Assembly (NCBI GenBank): GCA_022599775.1
Contig: JAHZLQ010000046.1
Span: 1-64,000 of the forward strand
DNA length: 64,000 nucleotides
Reading direction: 5' to 3'
Origin: Gammaproteobacteria bacterium
Lineage (GTDB): Bacteria; Pseudomonadota; Gammaproteobacteria; Nevskiales; Nevskiaceae
In this document: positions 37,061 through 44,451 of the stretch, in pieces
Numbering within the stretch: position 1 is the first letter of the stretch
Layout of the letters: each line of letters opens with the position of its first letter
Notes under the pieces: model-generated
Told to the model about the DNA's origin: nothing
Database searches by the model: none
The model's input: only the letters and a program-made list of their open reading frames with translations
Made by a program: the position numbers and the translations under genes

Positions 37061-37142
37061 ATAACCAGCCACGCTACAGCATGATAACCTAAAAACTGTT
37101 TGACACAATAACCTAGAAGTCGTACAACTTAATAACCTAGAA
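37061..37142 (+). repeat. Four phased direct repeats (ATAACC) over the Fic promoter
   Basis: ATAACC occurs at 37061, 37084, 37108 and 37132, a spacing of 23, 24 and 24 bases. The last three share the longer core ATAACCTA(A/G)AA; the first diverges after ATAACC. The repeats overlap a good promoter (next entry), so they look like an operator array. No Rep gene is near that would make them plasmid iterons. Confidence 0.75.
37100..37128 (+). promoter_or_regulatory. Sigma-70-like promoter of the Fic gene
   Basis: TTGACA at 37100-37105, a 17-base spacer, and TACAAC at 37123-37128. Repeat unit 3 lies in the spacer and unit 4 just past the -10. Transcription starting near 37135 would give a ~36-base leader to the ATG at 37171. 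Bases match well, but no expression data are available. Confidence 0.6.
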
Positions 37143-37170
37143 ACGCTTATCAAGCGGAAAGCGACTTCAC

Positions 37171-37261
37171 ATGGCATACCCCCTCGGCGAGCCTCGCCGC
37201 CTCACTGGAAATCCTTAAAGAACTCCAAGATCGCGGGGTCGTCGCCATTCGCACCCGGCAC
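37171..37261 (+). pseudogene. Detached N-terminal coding stretch of the Fic gene (frameshifted)
   Basis: The ATG at 37171 reads MAYPLGEPRR and stops at once. Deleting one C from the C5 run at 37179-37183 gives MAYPSASLAASLEIL, then KELQDRGVVAIRTRH, directly in frame with the ATG at 37262. That fused sequence is a natural helical start for the AbiEi-like domain and uses the promoter's leader. The lesion may be a mutation or a sequencing indel. Confidence 0.65.
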
Positions 37262-38695
37262 ATGACCCGCACGCACCGGGAACGGCTGCTGAAGAACGGC
37301 TTCATCCGGGAAGTGATGAAGGGCTGGTACATCCCAACCCGTCCCGACGAACCGGCGGGCGAGAGCACGGCATGGTACGCCTCGTTCTGGGCGTTCTGCG
37401 CCGACTACCTGAACGAACGCTTCGGTGAGGCCTGGTGCCTCAGCCCGGAGCAATCGCTGACCATCCACGCTGGCGACTGGACCGTTCCCCGGCAAATGCT
37501 GGTGCGCTCACCCAAGGGTGGAAACAAGCCAACCGCATTACCGCATACCACCTCGATCCTCGATGTCCGGCTGGAACTGCCACAGAAGCAGGACATTGAG
37601 ACCAAGGACGGGCTGAGGGTTTTTCGACTGCCTGCGGCCCTGATTGCCATTCCGCCCGCCTATTTTACCGCGCATCCGGTCCCGGTTCGCGCAGCCCTTT
37701 CAGCCGTCACCGATGCATCCGATGTGCTAAGCCGCCTGCTCAAGGGCGGGCACAGCACCATCGCGGGCCGTCTGGCCGGGGCCTTCCGTAATATCGGACG
37801 AACGCAAATCGCCGACGATATTCTCGGAGCCATGACGGCGGCCGGGTACACGGTCAACGAAGCCGCCGCATTCGCGGACCAAGCCCCCATTATCTTCGGG
37901 TTGCGGGAAACCTCTCCCTACGTCAACCGCGTCCGCATGGATTGGCAGCGCATGCGCGAGGATGTACTGGCGCACTTCATCCAGCCGCCCGCGCAAAAGC
38001 CAGACAAGACGGCTTACCTCAAGCACGTCGATGATGTTTATGTCCGCGACGCCTACAACTCGCTTTCCATCGAAGGCTACCGGGTCAGCGCCGAGCTGAT
38101 CGAACGGGCCCGCTCCGGTAACTGGAACCCTGAAGCCAATGCGGCTGACCGCAATCACCGCGACGCATCGGCGGCACGGGGTTACTGGCAAGCTTTCCAG
38201 CAGCTCAAGCAGAGCCTCGATAAAGTCTTGAACGGCCAGAATGCCGGGGCAGTTGCCAGTCACGATCATCGGACGTGGTACCGGGAACTCTTCGGCCCCA
38301 GCGTCGTTGCGGGCATCATCAGGGCAACCGACCTTGCGGGCTACCGGAACAATCCGGTCTATCTCCGACACTCCATGCATGTTCCGCCACGCTATGAATC
38401 AGTGCGCGAACTCATGCCGGCCTACTTCGATCTCCTGCAGAACGAAGAAGAACCGGCGGTGCGTGTCGTGCTCGGCCATTTCGTCTTCGTCTATATCCAC
38501 CCCTACATGGACGGCAACGGCCGCATGGGCCGCTTCCTGATGAATGTCATGCTCGCGTCCGGCGGATATCCGTGGACCGTCGTTCCGCTGGAACGGCGTG
38601 ACGAGTACATGGCGGCACTGGAGCAGGCCAGCGTGAACAAGAATATCGTTCCGTTCACGCAACTAATCCGCGTTCTGGTCGAGAGCGAAAAATAG
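37262..38695 (+). CDS. Fic-domain AMP transferase with AbiEi-like N-terminal domain
   Basis: Protein of 477 residues as it stands. The Fic motif is IHPYMDGNGRMGR (His413 to Arg424, with Asp417 and Arg421), complete for adenylylation or another NMP transfer. An inhibitory motif SxxxEG (Ser267, Glu271) lies ahead of the Fic core, placing it in class II, autoinhibited from its own N-terminal side. The first ~200 residues (RERLLKNGFIREVMKGWYIP, LSPEQSLTIHAG, VRSPKGG) resemble the AbiEi antitoxin/winged-helix fold; that assignment is mine from pattern. No Shine-Dalgarno precedes 37262, and the gene looks cut by the upstream frameshift. Adjacent to a promoter with phased repeats, it could be self-regulated. 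Confidence 0.82.
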   Translation: MTRTHRERLLKNGFIREVMKGWYIPTRPDEPAGESTAWYASFWAFCADYLNERFGEAWCLSPEQSLTIHAGDWTVPRQMLVRSPKGGNKPTALPHTTSILDVRLELPQKQDIETKDGLRVFRLPAALIAIPPAYFTAHPVPVRAALSAVTDASDVLSRLLKGGHSTIAGRLAGAFRNIGRTQIADDILGAMTAAGYTVNEAAAFADQAPIIFGLRETSPYVNRVRMDWQRMREDVLAHFIQPPAQKPDKTAYLKHVDDVYVRDAYNSLSIEGYRVSAELIERARSGNWNPEANAADRNHRDASAARGYWQAFQQLKQSLDKVLNGQNAGAVASHDHRTWYRELFGPSVVAGIIRATDLAGYRNNPVYLRHSMHVPPRYESVRELMPAYFDLLQNEEEPAVRVVLGHFVFVYIHPYMDGNGRMGRFLMNVMLASGGYPWTVVPLERRDEYMAALEQASVNKNIVPFTQLIRVLVESEK

Positions 38696-38726
38696 AAGTG
38701 AACCTCCCCTGGTTTTCCCGGAGGCT

Positions 38727-39055
38727 CCTTGGTGTGAGTCACGCCGACGATACGGCGCGCGCGTACATCGCGATGTACGAAGGCCACGTCGACGAGGCCC
38801 TTGCCGGGTCGATACGAAGGTGAAGTCAGACATCCACAGCGCGGTGGGTCGATCAGCCTTGAACTGTCTGCGCACGTGATCGTGTGGGCACCGTGCGTTC
38901 ACATCACGGATCGTCGCTTTTACGCCCCTGCCACGCACTGCAACGCGCAGGCCTCGGCCGCACGAGTCGCCCAACCGTGCAACGCGCACGGCCTCGGCGA
39001 ATCTGCCTATTTCGGCAGGCGCGTCGCAGCCGCAGTGGCGGATATAAAATGACAA
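38727..39055 (-). pseudogene. IS3-family transposase orfB fragment
   Basis: Decayed transposase. On the minus strand, VNARCPHDHVRRQFKADRP then TALWMSDFTFVSTRQG matches the start of the IS3 orfB integrase core, including the first catalytic Asp (SDFTFVST). Reading then continues in a second frame as VAFVHRDVRARRIVG. The rest of the core, with the second Asp and the Glu, is missing. Two imperfect 22-bp direct repeats (TGCAACGCGCA...) lie at 38939 and 38977. It marks the left edge of the catabolic island. Confidence 0.75.
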
Positions 39056-39342
39056 CGCAGATAGACGTCACTCGGTCTCAAGCTTGAGACGTAGTTCACT
39101 TCGCTCAGGCTGACTGCCAACTCGTCGTCGAGCGGCTTGCGATGGTAGATGATGTGGTGCGCGCGCCTATAGCCTTTGTCCACGCGACGGATTCCGAATA
39201 AGGCGATTCTTCCGGAAAATGGAAAGTAGATTTCCAAAATCTCTATTTAAAGTCATATTTAGAAATAATATTCTGCAGACATCGAACAAGACAGCCGTCG
39301 TTCACGAGCTGTCGAACCAGAAAAATCTGGAGGAGCTAAACA
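39056..39342 (+). promoter_or_regulatory. AT-rich leader of the catabolic operon
   Basis: No gene is seen. The stretch 39,210-39,290 is clearly AT-rich compared with its surroundings (TATTTAAAGTCATATTTAG and similar) and likely holds the operon promoter, though I cannot fix -35 and -10 boxes. A loose dyad GGAAA...TTTCC at 39218-39236 could bind a LysR protein. GGAGGAGC precedes the dioxygenase ATG. A minus-strand ORF at 39007-39237 has no recognisable similarity. Confidence 0.4.
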
Positions 39343-40245
39343 ATGTCAGCAGATCCGAGAACTATTCGCGCGGACAGCGCGTACTTCGAGGAAGACTCAT
39401 CGGCTGAGATCGTCAACTCTCGCATGGGGGAAGATGCCGATCCGCGCCTGCGCGAAATCCTGAGCATCCTCACGCGGCACCTTCACGCCGCGATCAAGGA
39501 AATCGAGCCCTCGCACCATGAGTGGTTTTCGGCGATTGAGTTCCTGACGGCAACCGGCCACATGTGCAGCGACTGGCGGCAGGAGTTCATTCTCCTGTCC
39601 GACGTGCTCGGCGCCACGATGCTCGTCGACGCCATCAACCATCGGCGTCCAAGCGGGGCGACACCCAACACGATTCTTGGGCCTTTCTATGTGGAAGGGG
39701 CGCCTCGGTATTCGAACGGCGACAACATTTGTCTGGACGCCAAGGGCCAGCCCACCTTGATTCGGGGGCGCGTGCTCGGCGTTGACGGGCAGGCCATCGG
39801 CGGTGCCACACTCGACGTCTGGCAAACCAACGACGATGGCTACTACGACGTCCAGCAAAAGGGCGTTCAGCCGGACTACAACCTGCGGGGACTGTTCACC
39901 TCGGAAGCCGACGGCCGCTACTGGTTCCGAACGGTCAAGCCGCGGTTCTATCCGATTCCGTATGACGGTCCCGTCGGCAAGTTGCTGAAGGCGGTGGATC
40001 GTCATCCGAATCGCGCGGCCCATCTGCACTTCATCGTCGAAGCCGCCGGCTACGAGCAGGTCATCACTCACATTTTCACACCGGACTGTCCCTACTTGGG
40101 CGAAGACGCCGTGTTCGGCGTCAAGCGCGATCTCGTCGCGGAATTCAAGACGATAACCGATCCGGAACTCGCCGAGCGGTACGGCATGCCGTATCCGTTC
40201 CTGCTCGTGGACTGGGACTTCGTGCTCGCGCCGAAGTCTGCCTAA
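39343..40245 (+). CDS. Intradiol ring-cleavage dioxygenase, hydroxyquinol 1,2-dioxygenase type
   Basis: Non-haem Fe(III) dioxygenase of 300 residues. It would cleave hydroxyquinol (1,2,4-trihydroxybenzene) between adjacent hydroxyls to maleylacetate. The N-terminal dimerisation helices (~20-110) are followed by the catalytic beta-sandwich. Iron ligands are visible: Tyr in NDDGYYDVQ, Tyr in RFYPIPYDGP, and the His pair in HLHFIVEA. NTILGPFYVEGAPR is typical of the hydroxyquinol and catechol 1,2-dioxygenase group. Partner maleylacetate reductase at 47644 favours hydroxyquinol over catechol. First gene of a ten-gene same-strand run; GGAGGAGC lies upstream. Confidence 0.87.
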   Translation: MSADPRTIRADSAYFEEDSSAEIVNSRMGEDADPRLREILSILTRHLHAAIKEIEPSHHEWFSAIEFLTATGHMCSDWRQEFILLSDVLGATMLVDAINHRRPSGATPNTILGPFYVEGAPRYSNGDNICLDAKGQPTLIRGRVLGVDGQAIGGATLDVWQTNDDGYYDVQQKGVQPDYNLRGLFTSEADGRYWFRTVKPRFYPIPYDGPVGKLLKAVDRHPNRAAHLHFIVEAAGYEQVITHIFTPDCPYLGEDAVFGVKRDLVAEFKTITDPELAERYGMPYPFLLVDWDFVLAPKSA

Positions 40246-40284
40246 GCACGCGCTCTGCCTTCGCCTTGCCCGGAACTGACCTTC

Positions 40285-41160
40285 ATGAAAATGGGTGACA
40301 TTGAACTTTGCGCTTCATACTGGACGATTGCGGGGAACACCTTCCCCGGCGACGGCAGCGAGATCAGCTCATTCCCCTTGCGCGAACGTGCGCAGGTCGC
40401 AGGAAAGATCGGCTGGCGCGGCATGGGACTGGTCTATGCCGACCTTGAAGCGACGCTCCGCAAGGAGGGTATCGATACCGTTCGCAGCATCCTGTCCGAC
40501 AACGGCATTCGTCATCTCGAGCTTGAGTTCCTGGTCGACTGGCATCTTGACGGCGCCCGGCGATTTGCTGCCGATGCGATGTTCGGCGACATGCTCGAAG
40601 TGGCTTCGAAGCTCGAAGTTGCGAAGATCAAGCTGGGCGCGGGCTTGTTCGAAGAGGGTGAGCCCGATCTGCCGCGCATGCGCGAAGCCCTGGCGCTGAT
40701 CGGCGAGCGGGCAAACCCTCTCGGCATCGATATCGCGATCGAATTCCTGCCGTTTGCGAGCATCAATACCATCGAGCGTTGCGTGGCGCTGACGAAGGAT
40801 CTGGGCACGGACAACGTCGGTGTTCTGGTGGACACCTGGCATGTTCATCGCGGCGGCATGAAGTCCGACGACATCCGTTCCATTCCGTCGCAGTTGCTCA
40901 AGGCAGCGGAGCTCGACGATGCCGGGCCTGAGCTCATTGACTCATTGTTCAACGACTCGACACATCACCGCCACCTTTGCGGCGAAGGGGTCATCGATAT
41001 ACCCGCACAGATCCAGGCCCTGCTCGATACCGGATATCGCGGCTATTGGGGTGTCGAAGTGATCTCCGCGGCGCATCGCCAGCTGCCACTCGAGGAGGCT
41101 GCACGGCGCGCATACGACACGACGATGGCTCAGTTCCATAACGTTCGTCTTCCCGCCTAG
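40285..41160 (+). CDS. Sugar phosphate isomerase/epimerase-like TIM barrel (AP endonuclease 2 fold)
   Basis: Cytosolic metal-dependent TIM-barrel enzyme of 291 residues in the xylose-isomerase-like superfamily, which includes inosose dehydratase (IolE), inosose isomerase (IolI), and the large subunits of C-deglycosidases. Likely metal ligands are Glu in IAIEFLPF, Asp and His in VDTWHVHRGG, and the last Glu in WGVEVIS; THHRHLCGEG is the usual late loop. It follows the dioxygenase by 39 bp and precedes the inositol-dehydrogenase-like gene. I infer that it dehydrates or isomerises a keto-sugar or keto-cyclitol made by that enzyme. Confidence 0.8.
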   Translation: MKMGDIELCASYWTIAGNTFPGDGSEISSFPLRERAQVAGKIGWRGMGLVYADLEATLRKEGIDTVRSILSDNGIRHLELEFLVDWHLDGARRFAADAMFGDMLEVASKLEVAKIKLGAGLFEEGEPDLPRMREALALIGERANPLGIDIAIEFLPFASINTIERCVALTKDLGTDNVGVLVDTWHVHRGGMKSDDIRSIPSQLLKAAELDDAGPELIDSLFNDSTHHRHLCGEGVIDIPAQIQALLDTGYRGYWGVEVISAAHRQLPLEEAARRAYDTTMAQFHNVRLPA

Positions 41161-41195
41161 GTCGGCCCGTTAATTTTGTTCTCAGGATGCTAACC

Positions 41196-42191
41196 ATGCT
41201 TGGAATCGCAGTTCTCGGTGCAGGCCGTATCGGCAAGATCCACGCGGCGAATGTGGCCGCCAATCGCAATGCCAGACTGGTCGCGGTCGCCGATCCCTAC
41301 GGAGACGCCGCAAGCTCGCTGGCGAGCTTGCACGGCGCAGAAGCGGTCCTGGACCCATTCGCAGCAATCGAACGCGCCGACGTCGATGCCGTGGTGATCG
41401 GGACGCCCACCAATACGCATCTTCCGCTGCTGCTGAAGGCGGTGGAGCTGGGCAAGGCGGCGCTGTGCGAAAAGCCGATCGATCTCGATATGGAAAGGAG
41501 CCGGGCGGCCGTCGCACAGATCAAGGAGCGTGGCGGCAAGGTGATGATGGCGTTCAATCGCCGCTTCGAAAACACCTTTGCCGAAATGCGTCGCGCGATC
41601 GACGCCGGCGAAATCGGCGAGGTGCGCCAGGTTGTCATTTCGAGTCGCGATCCCGGAATGCCGCCCGCAGAGTACGTCAGGACTTCAGGTGGCATCTTCC
41701 GCGACATGACCATCCACGATCTGGACATGGCGCGCTTCCTCCTCGGCGAAGAACCCACCGAAGTCAGCGCCGTCGCGAGCCGCATCGTCGATTCCAGCTT
41801 GTGCGAGGCGCACGACGACTTCGACACGGTCATGCTGATAATGAAAACGGCCAGCGGCAAGCAGTGCCACATCAACAACTGCCGCGAGGCTGTCTACGGC
41901 TACGACCAGCGCGTCGAAGTCTTCGGATCCACCGGCATGCTGTTGCAGGAGAACCAGCGCAAGACCTCGCTTCGGCGCTGGTCGGCTACGACCACGGACG
42001 CTCGAGAGCCGCTGCTCAACTTCTTTCTTGAGCGCTACACGCAAGCCTACAAGTCCGAGGTCGATGCCTTCGTCAACGCGTTGATCAAGGACCTGCCGCT
42101 GCCAACCAGCCTCGACGACGGTCTGCAGGCCTTGCGCCTGGCTGACTGCGCGCTTGAAGCCGTGCGCACGGGTCGCACCGTCGCAGTCTGA
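41196..42191 (+). CDS. iolG: Inositol 2-dehydrogenase-like enzyme (Gfo/Idh/MocA)
   Basis: NAD-dependent dehydrogenase of 331 residues. It has the Rossmann start GIAVLGAGRIGKIHA, the dinucleotide/catalytic EKPIDLD (Lys), GFNRRF-like AFNRRF, and SGGIFRDMTIHDLDMARFLLG with the catalytic Asp and His (D-x-x-x-H). The sequence, through YGYDQRVEVFGS and ENQRK, reads very like rhizobial IdhA, which oxidises myo-inositol to scyllo-inosose. The start at 41196 is chosen because AGG lies ten bases before it; the ATG at 41187 abuts the same AGG. True substrate in this operon could be inositol, a deoxyinositol or a sugar. Confidence 0.85.
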   Translation: MLGIAVLGAGRIGKIHAANVAANRNARLVAVADPYGDAASSLASLHGAEAVLDPFAAIERADVDAVVIGTPTNTHLPLLLKAVELGKAALCEKPIDLDMERSRAAVAQIKERGGKVMMAFNRRFENTFAEMRRAIDAGEIGEVRQVVISSRDPGMPPAEYVRTSGGIFRDMTIHDLDMARFLLGEEPTEVSAVASRIVDSSLCEAHDDFDTVMLIMKTASGKQCHINNCREAVYGYDQRVEVFGSTGMLLQENQRKTSLRRWSATTTDAREPLLNFFLERYTQAYKSEVDAFVNALIKDLPLPTSLDDGLQALRLADCALEAVRTGRTVAV

Positions 42192-42218
42192 GCCCAAAAA
42201 GACAAAGGAGGAGTTTCG

Positions 42219-43304
42219 ATGAGCTACGCACTCGGTACCGAAGAACCCATCGGTATAGCCTGTCTGGGAATCACTCACCCGCACACCTCAGGACGCGTGA
42301 AGGCGTTTCAGCGTGCGCCGGGCGTCAGCTTTTTCGGCGCGTACGACGAGAGTCCGCTACTGCAGCCGTTCGTCGAAGCGCTGGGGCTGGAAGCCCGAAG
42401 CAAGGACGAGATTCTGAGCGATCCCAAGGTGCATGCGGTTCTCGTGCATCCCAAGAGCTACCTGATGGCCGATTGGGCCATCGAAGCGCTCAAGGCCGGC
42501 AAGGCCGTGCTCTGCGAGAAGCCCGCGGGCCGCGGGTCTCACGACACCCAGCGTATCGCCGAAGCCGTGGAAGAGACCGCTGGCCTGTTTCAGGTCGGAT
42601 TCTGCTGGCGCTACGCGCCCTCCGTCGACAAGCTGCAGGAGGCGCTCGCCGCCGAGCGCTTCGGCAAGGTTCTCCAGGTGCGCGCTCACGCGGGTTGCTC
42701 ACATGACGAAGCCGACACCAGCCATATGAAGCAGCCTGGCGATATCGGCGGTGCGTTCTACGTGATCGGCTGCCATACGGTCGATCGCCTGCTGCTGCAC
42801 TTCGGCATGCCGCGCTCGGTCAACGCTCGCATCACCAAGTTTGCGGGCGCGATGAGCGATACGGCGCGCGAAGACGCGGCCGGCGCCATCCTCAACTACG
42901 ACGACAAACTCATCACGCTGGACTTCATGTCCTGGGATCCCCTGCCCTGGACGGAGAGTTGGGACATCACCGTTTACGGCACCGAAGGTCTCATGTATTC
43001 GCGGCCGCTCCCGGCGTCCTACAAGGTCTACGACAGCGGTCGAAACGGTTATCCGGAAGGTTGGACGGACTGGAACGAGACCAGTTTTCCCGAGATCTGG
43101 GCCATTCGAAAGACCGTCTACTCGCCCGAACTCGCGGAGATCGGCAACCCGGTCTACTTTGATCGCGAAGCGGCGAAGTTCATCAATTCGCTGCGTACCG
43201 GTGCGCCATCCAACGTACCGGCGTCCCAGGCGCACAACATCAATCGGGTACTCGAAGCACTCTTTGCTTCGTCCAGCAGGAATGGCGAGGAAGTACTGCT
43301 GTAG
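42219..43304 (+). CDS. Second Gfo/Idh/MocA family oxidoreductase
   Basis: Rossmann-fold dehydrogenase of 361 residues distinct from its neighbour. The N-terminal GIACLGITHPHTSGRVKAF is unlike the GxGxxG loop and typical of a divergent branch. The catalytic Lys is present in CEKPAGRG. The later core GGAFYVIGCHTVDRL has the conserved His, but the usual catalytic Asp (GG-x4-D) is Val. It has a perfect AAAGGAGG upstream. With the first dehydrogenase it could oxidise a second carbon of the same ring, or reduce an intermediate; the altered catalytic residue makes the role uncertain. Confidence 0.78.
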   Translation: MSYALGTEEPIGIACLGITHPHTSGRVKAFQRAPGVSFFGAYDESPLLQPFVEALGLEARSKDEILSDPKVHAVLVHPKSYLMADWAIEALKAGKAVLCEKPAGRGSHDTQRIAEAVEETAGLFQVGFCWRYAPSVDKLQEALAAERFGKVLQVRAHAGCSHDEADTSHMKQPGDIGGAFYVIGCHTVDRLLLHFGMPRSVNARITKFAGAMSDTAREDAAGAILNYDDKLITLDFMSWDPLPWTESWDITVYGTEGLMYSRPLPASYKVYDSGRNGYPEGWTDWNETSFPEIWAIRKTVYSPELAEIGNPVYFDREAAKFINSLRTGAPSNVPASQAHNINRVLEALFASSSRNGEEVLL

Positions 43305-43348
43305 CGCGCAGGACCGTTGTTAAAAAATTAAAGAGGAGAGATTGGATC

Positions 43349-44437
43349 ATGTTCAAAAACATAAAGGCACTGACCCTCTATGGCGTGGCTCCGTTGCTTT
43401 TGCTGTCGGCTTTGTTGGCCGCTTGTGGTCAACAGCGGAGCGAAAAAGGCGTCATCGGCATCACGCTGCCAAGCAAGACCGAGGCGCGCTGGGTGTCGGA
43501 TGGCAGCAACATGGTTCGAACACTCAAAGCGATGGGCTATGACGTGGACCTGCAGTACGCGCAATACGACGTGCCGGTCCAGCTGTCTCAAGTCGAGAAC
43601 CTTGTGGCCAAGGGCGTTCGTGCACTCGTCGTTGCGCCCATTGACGGCACGACTATGGTGTCCGTGTTGCACCAGGCACACCAGAACGGCATTGCGATCA
43701 TCTCCTATGATCGCCTGATCCGCGAGACCAAGGATGTCGACTACTACGTCACGTTCGACAACCGCCAGACCGGCGTGCTGCAGGGCAAGGACATCGTCGA
43801 CAAGCTCGGGCTGGCGCAGGGCAAGGGGCCGTTCAACCTCGAGATCATCTCGGGCTCGCTGGACGACAACAATGCGCATGTGGTCTATGACGGCGTCATG
43901 TCGCAGCTCAAGCCTTACCTCGAGAGCGGCAAGCTCGTCGTGCGTAGTTCGCAGGTCTCGCTCAAGCAGACCGCAACCCCGAACTGGGACGGTGCCCTGG
44001 CGCAGGCCCGTATGGACAACCTGCTCAGTGCGTACTACAGCCGGGATCACCTCGATGCGGTGCTGGCGATGAACGATTCCATCGCGACGGGTGTGGTGTC
44101 ATCGCTGCGCAGCGTGGGCTACGGCACGCCGGACAATCCGATGCCCATCGTTACCGGCCAGGATGCCGAGGTGCCGAACATCAAGTCCATTGTCGCTGGG
44201 CATCAGACCTCTACGGTTTTCAAGGACACGCGAGCACTGGCCGAAACCGCGGCGACGATGGTGGATGCGATCCTCAGCAAGAAGCCTGTCGCCGTAAACG
44301 ATACGAGTTCCTATGACAACGGCGCTTTTGTCGTGCCGACGCAGTTGCTTGCCCCGGTTCTGGTCGATAAGTCGAACTGGAAAGAGGCGTTGGTTACGGA
44401 CGGGCACTTCTACTCCGAAGAACAGATTCTGCGCTGA
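43349..44437 (+). CDS. Sugar ABC transporter substrate-binding lipoprotein (ChvE/XylF-like)
   Basis: Periplasmic receptor of 362 residues tethered by a lipobox (LLAAC). The two-lobed periplasmic-binding domain carries GITLPSKTEARW, PIDGTTM, ISYDRLI, FDNRQTGVLQG, and the late motif TGQDAEVPNIKSIVAGHQTSTVFKDTRALAE, nearly that of ChvE/XylF. These bind aldopentoses and aldohexoses; related proteins bind inositol, so the cargo fits a sugar or cyclitol. Precedes its ATPase by 14 bases and permease in the same operon. Confidence 0.88.
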   Translation: MFKNIKALTLYGVAPLLLLSALLAACGQQRSEKGVIGITLPSKTEARWVSDGSNMVRTLKAMGYDVDLQYAQYDVPVQLSQVENLVAKGVRALVVAPIDGTTMVSVLHQAHQNGIAIISYDRLIRETKDVDYYVTFDNRQTGVLQGKDIVDKLGLAQGKGPFNLEIISGSLDDNNAHVVYDGVMSQLKPYLESGKLVVRSSQVSLKQTATPNWDGALAQARMDNLLSAYYSRDHLDAVLAMNDSIATGVVSSLRSVGYGTPDNPMPIVTGQDAEVPNIKSIVAGHQTSTVFKDTRALAETAATMVDAILSKKPVAVNDTSSYDNGAFVVPTQLLAPVLVDKSNWKEALVTDGHFYSEEQILR

Positions 44438-44451
44438 AGGAGATGAACGCG

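Noticed and set aside
37061..37142. CRISPR array or plasmid iterons
   Set aside because: The repeat core is only about 6-11 bases with 12-18-base variable parts, there are no Cas genes, and no Rep gene or DnaA box cluster is near. A promoter overlap explains it better.
39007..39237. Possible gene of 76 codons upstream of the dioxygenase
   Set aside because: No recognisable family, no ribosome binding site, and it lies across the AT-rich leader. It may be part of the IS debris.
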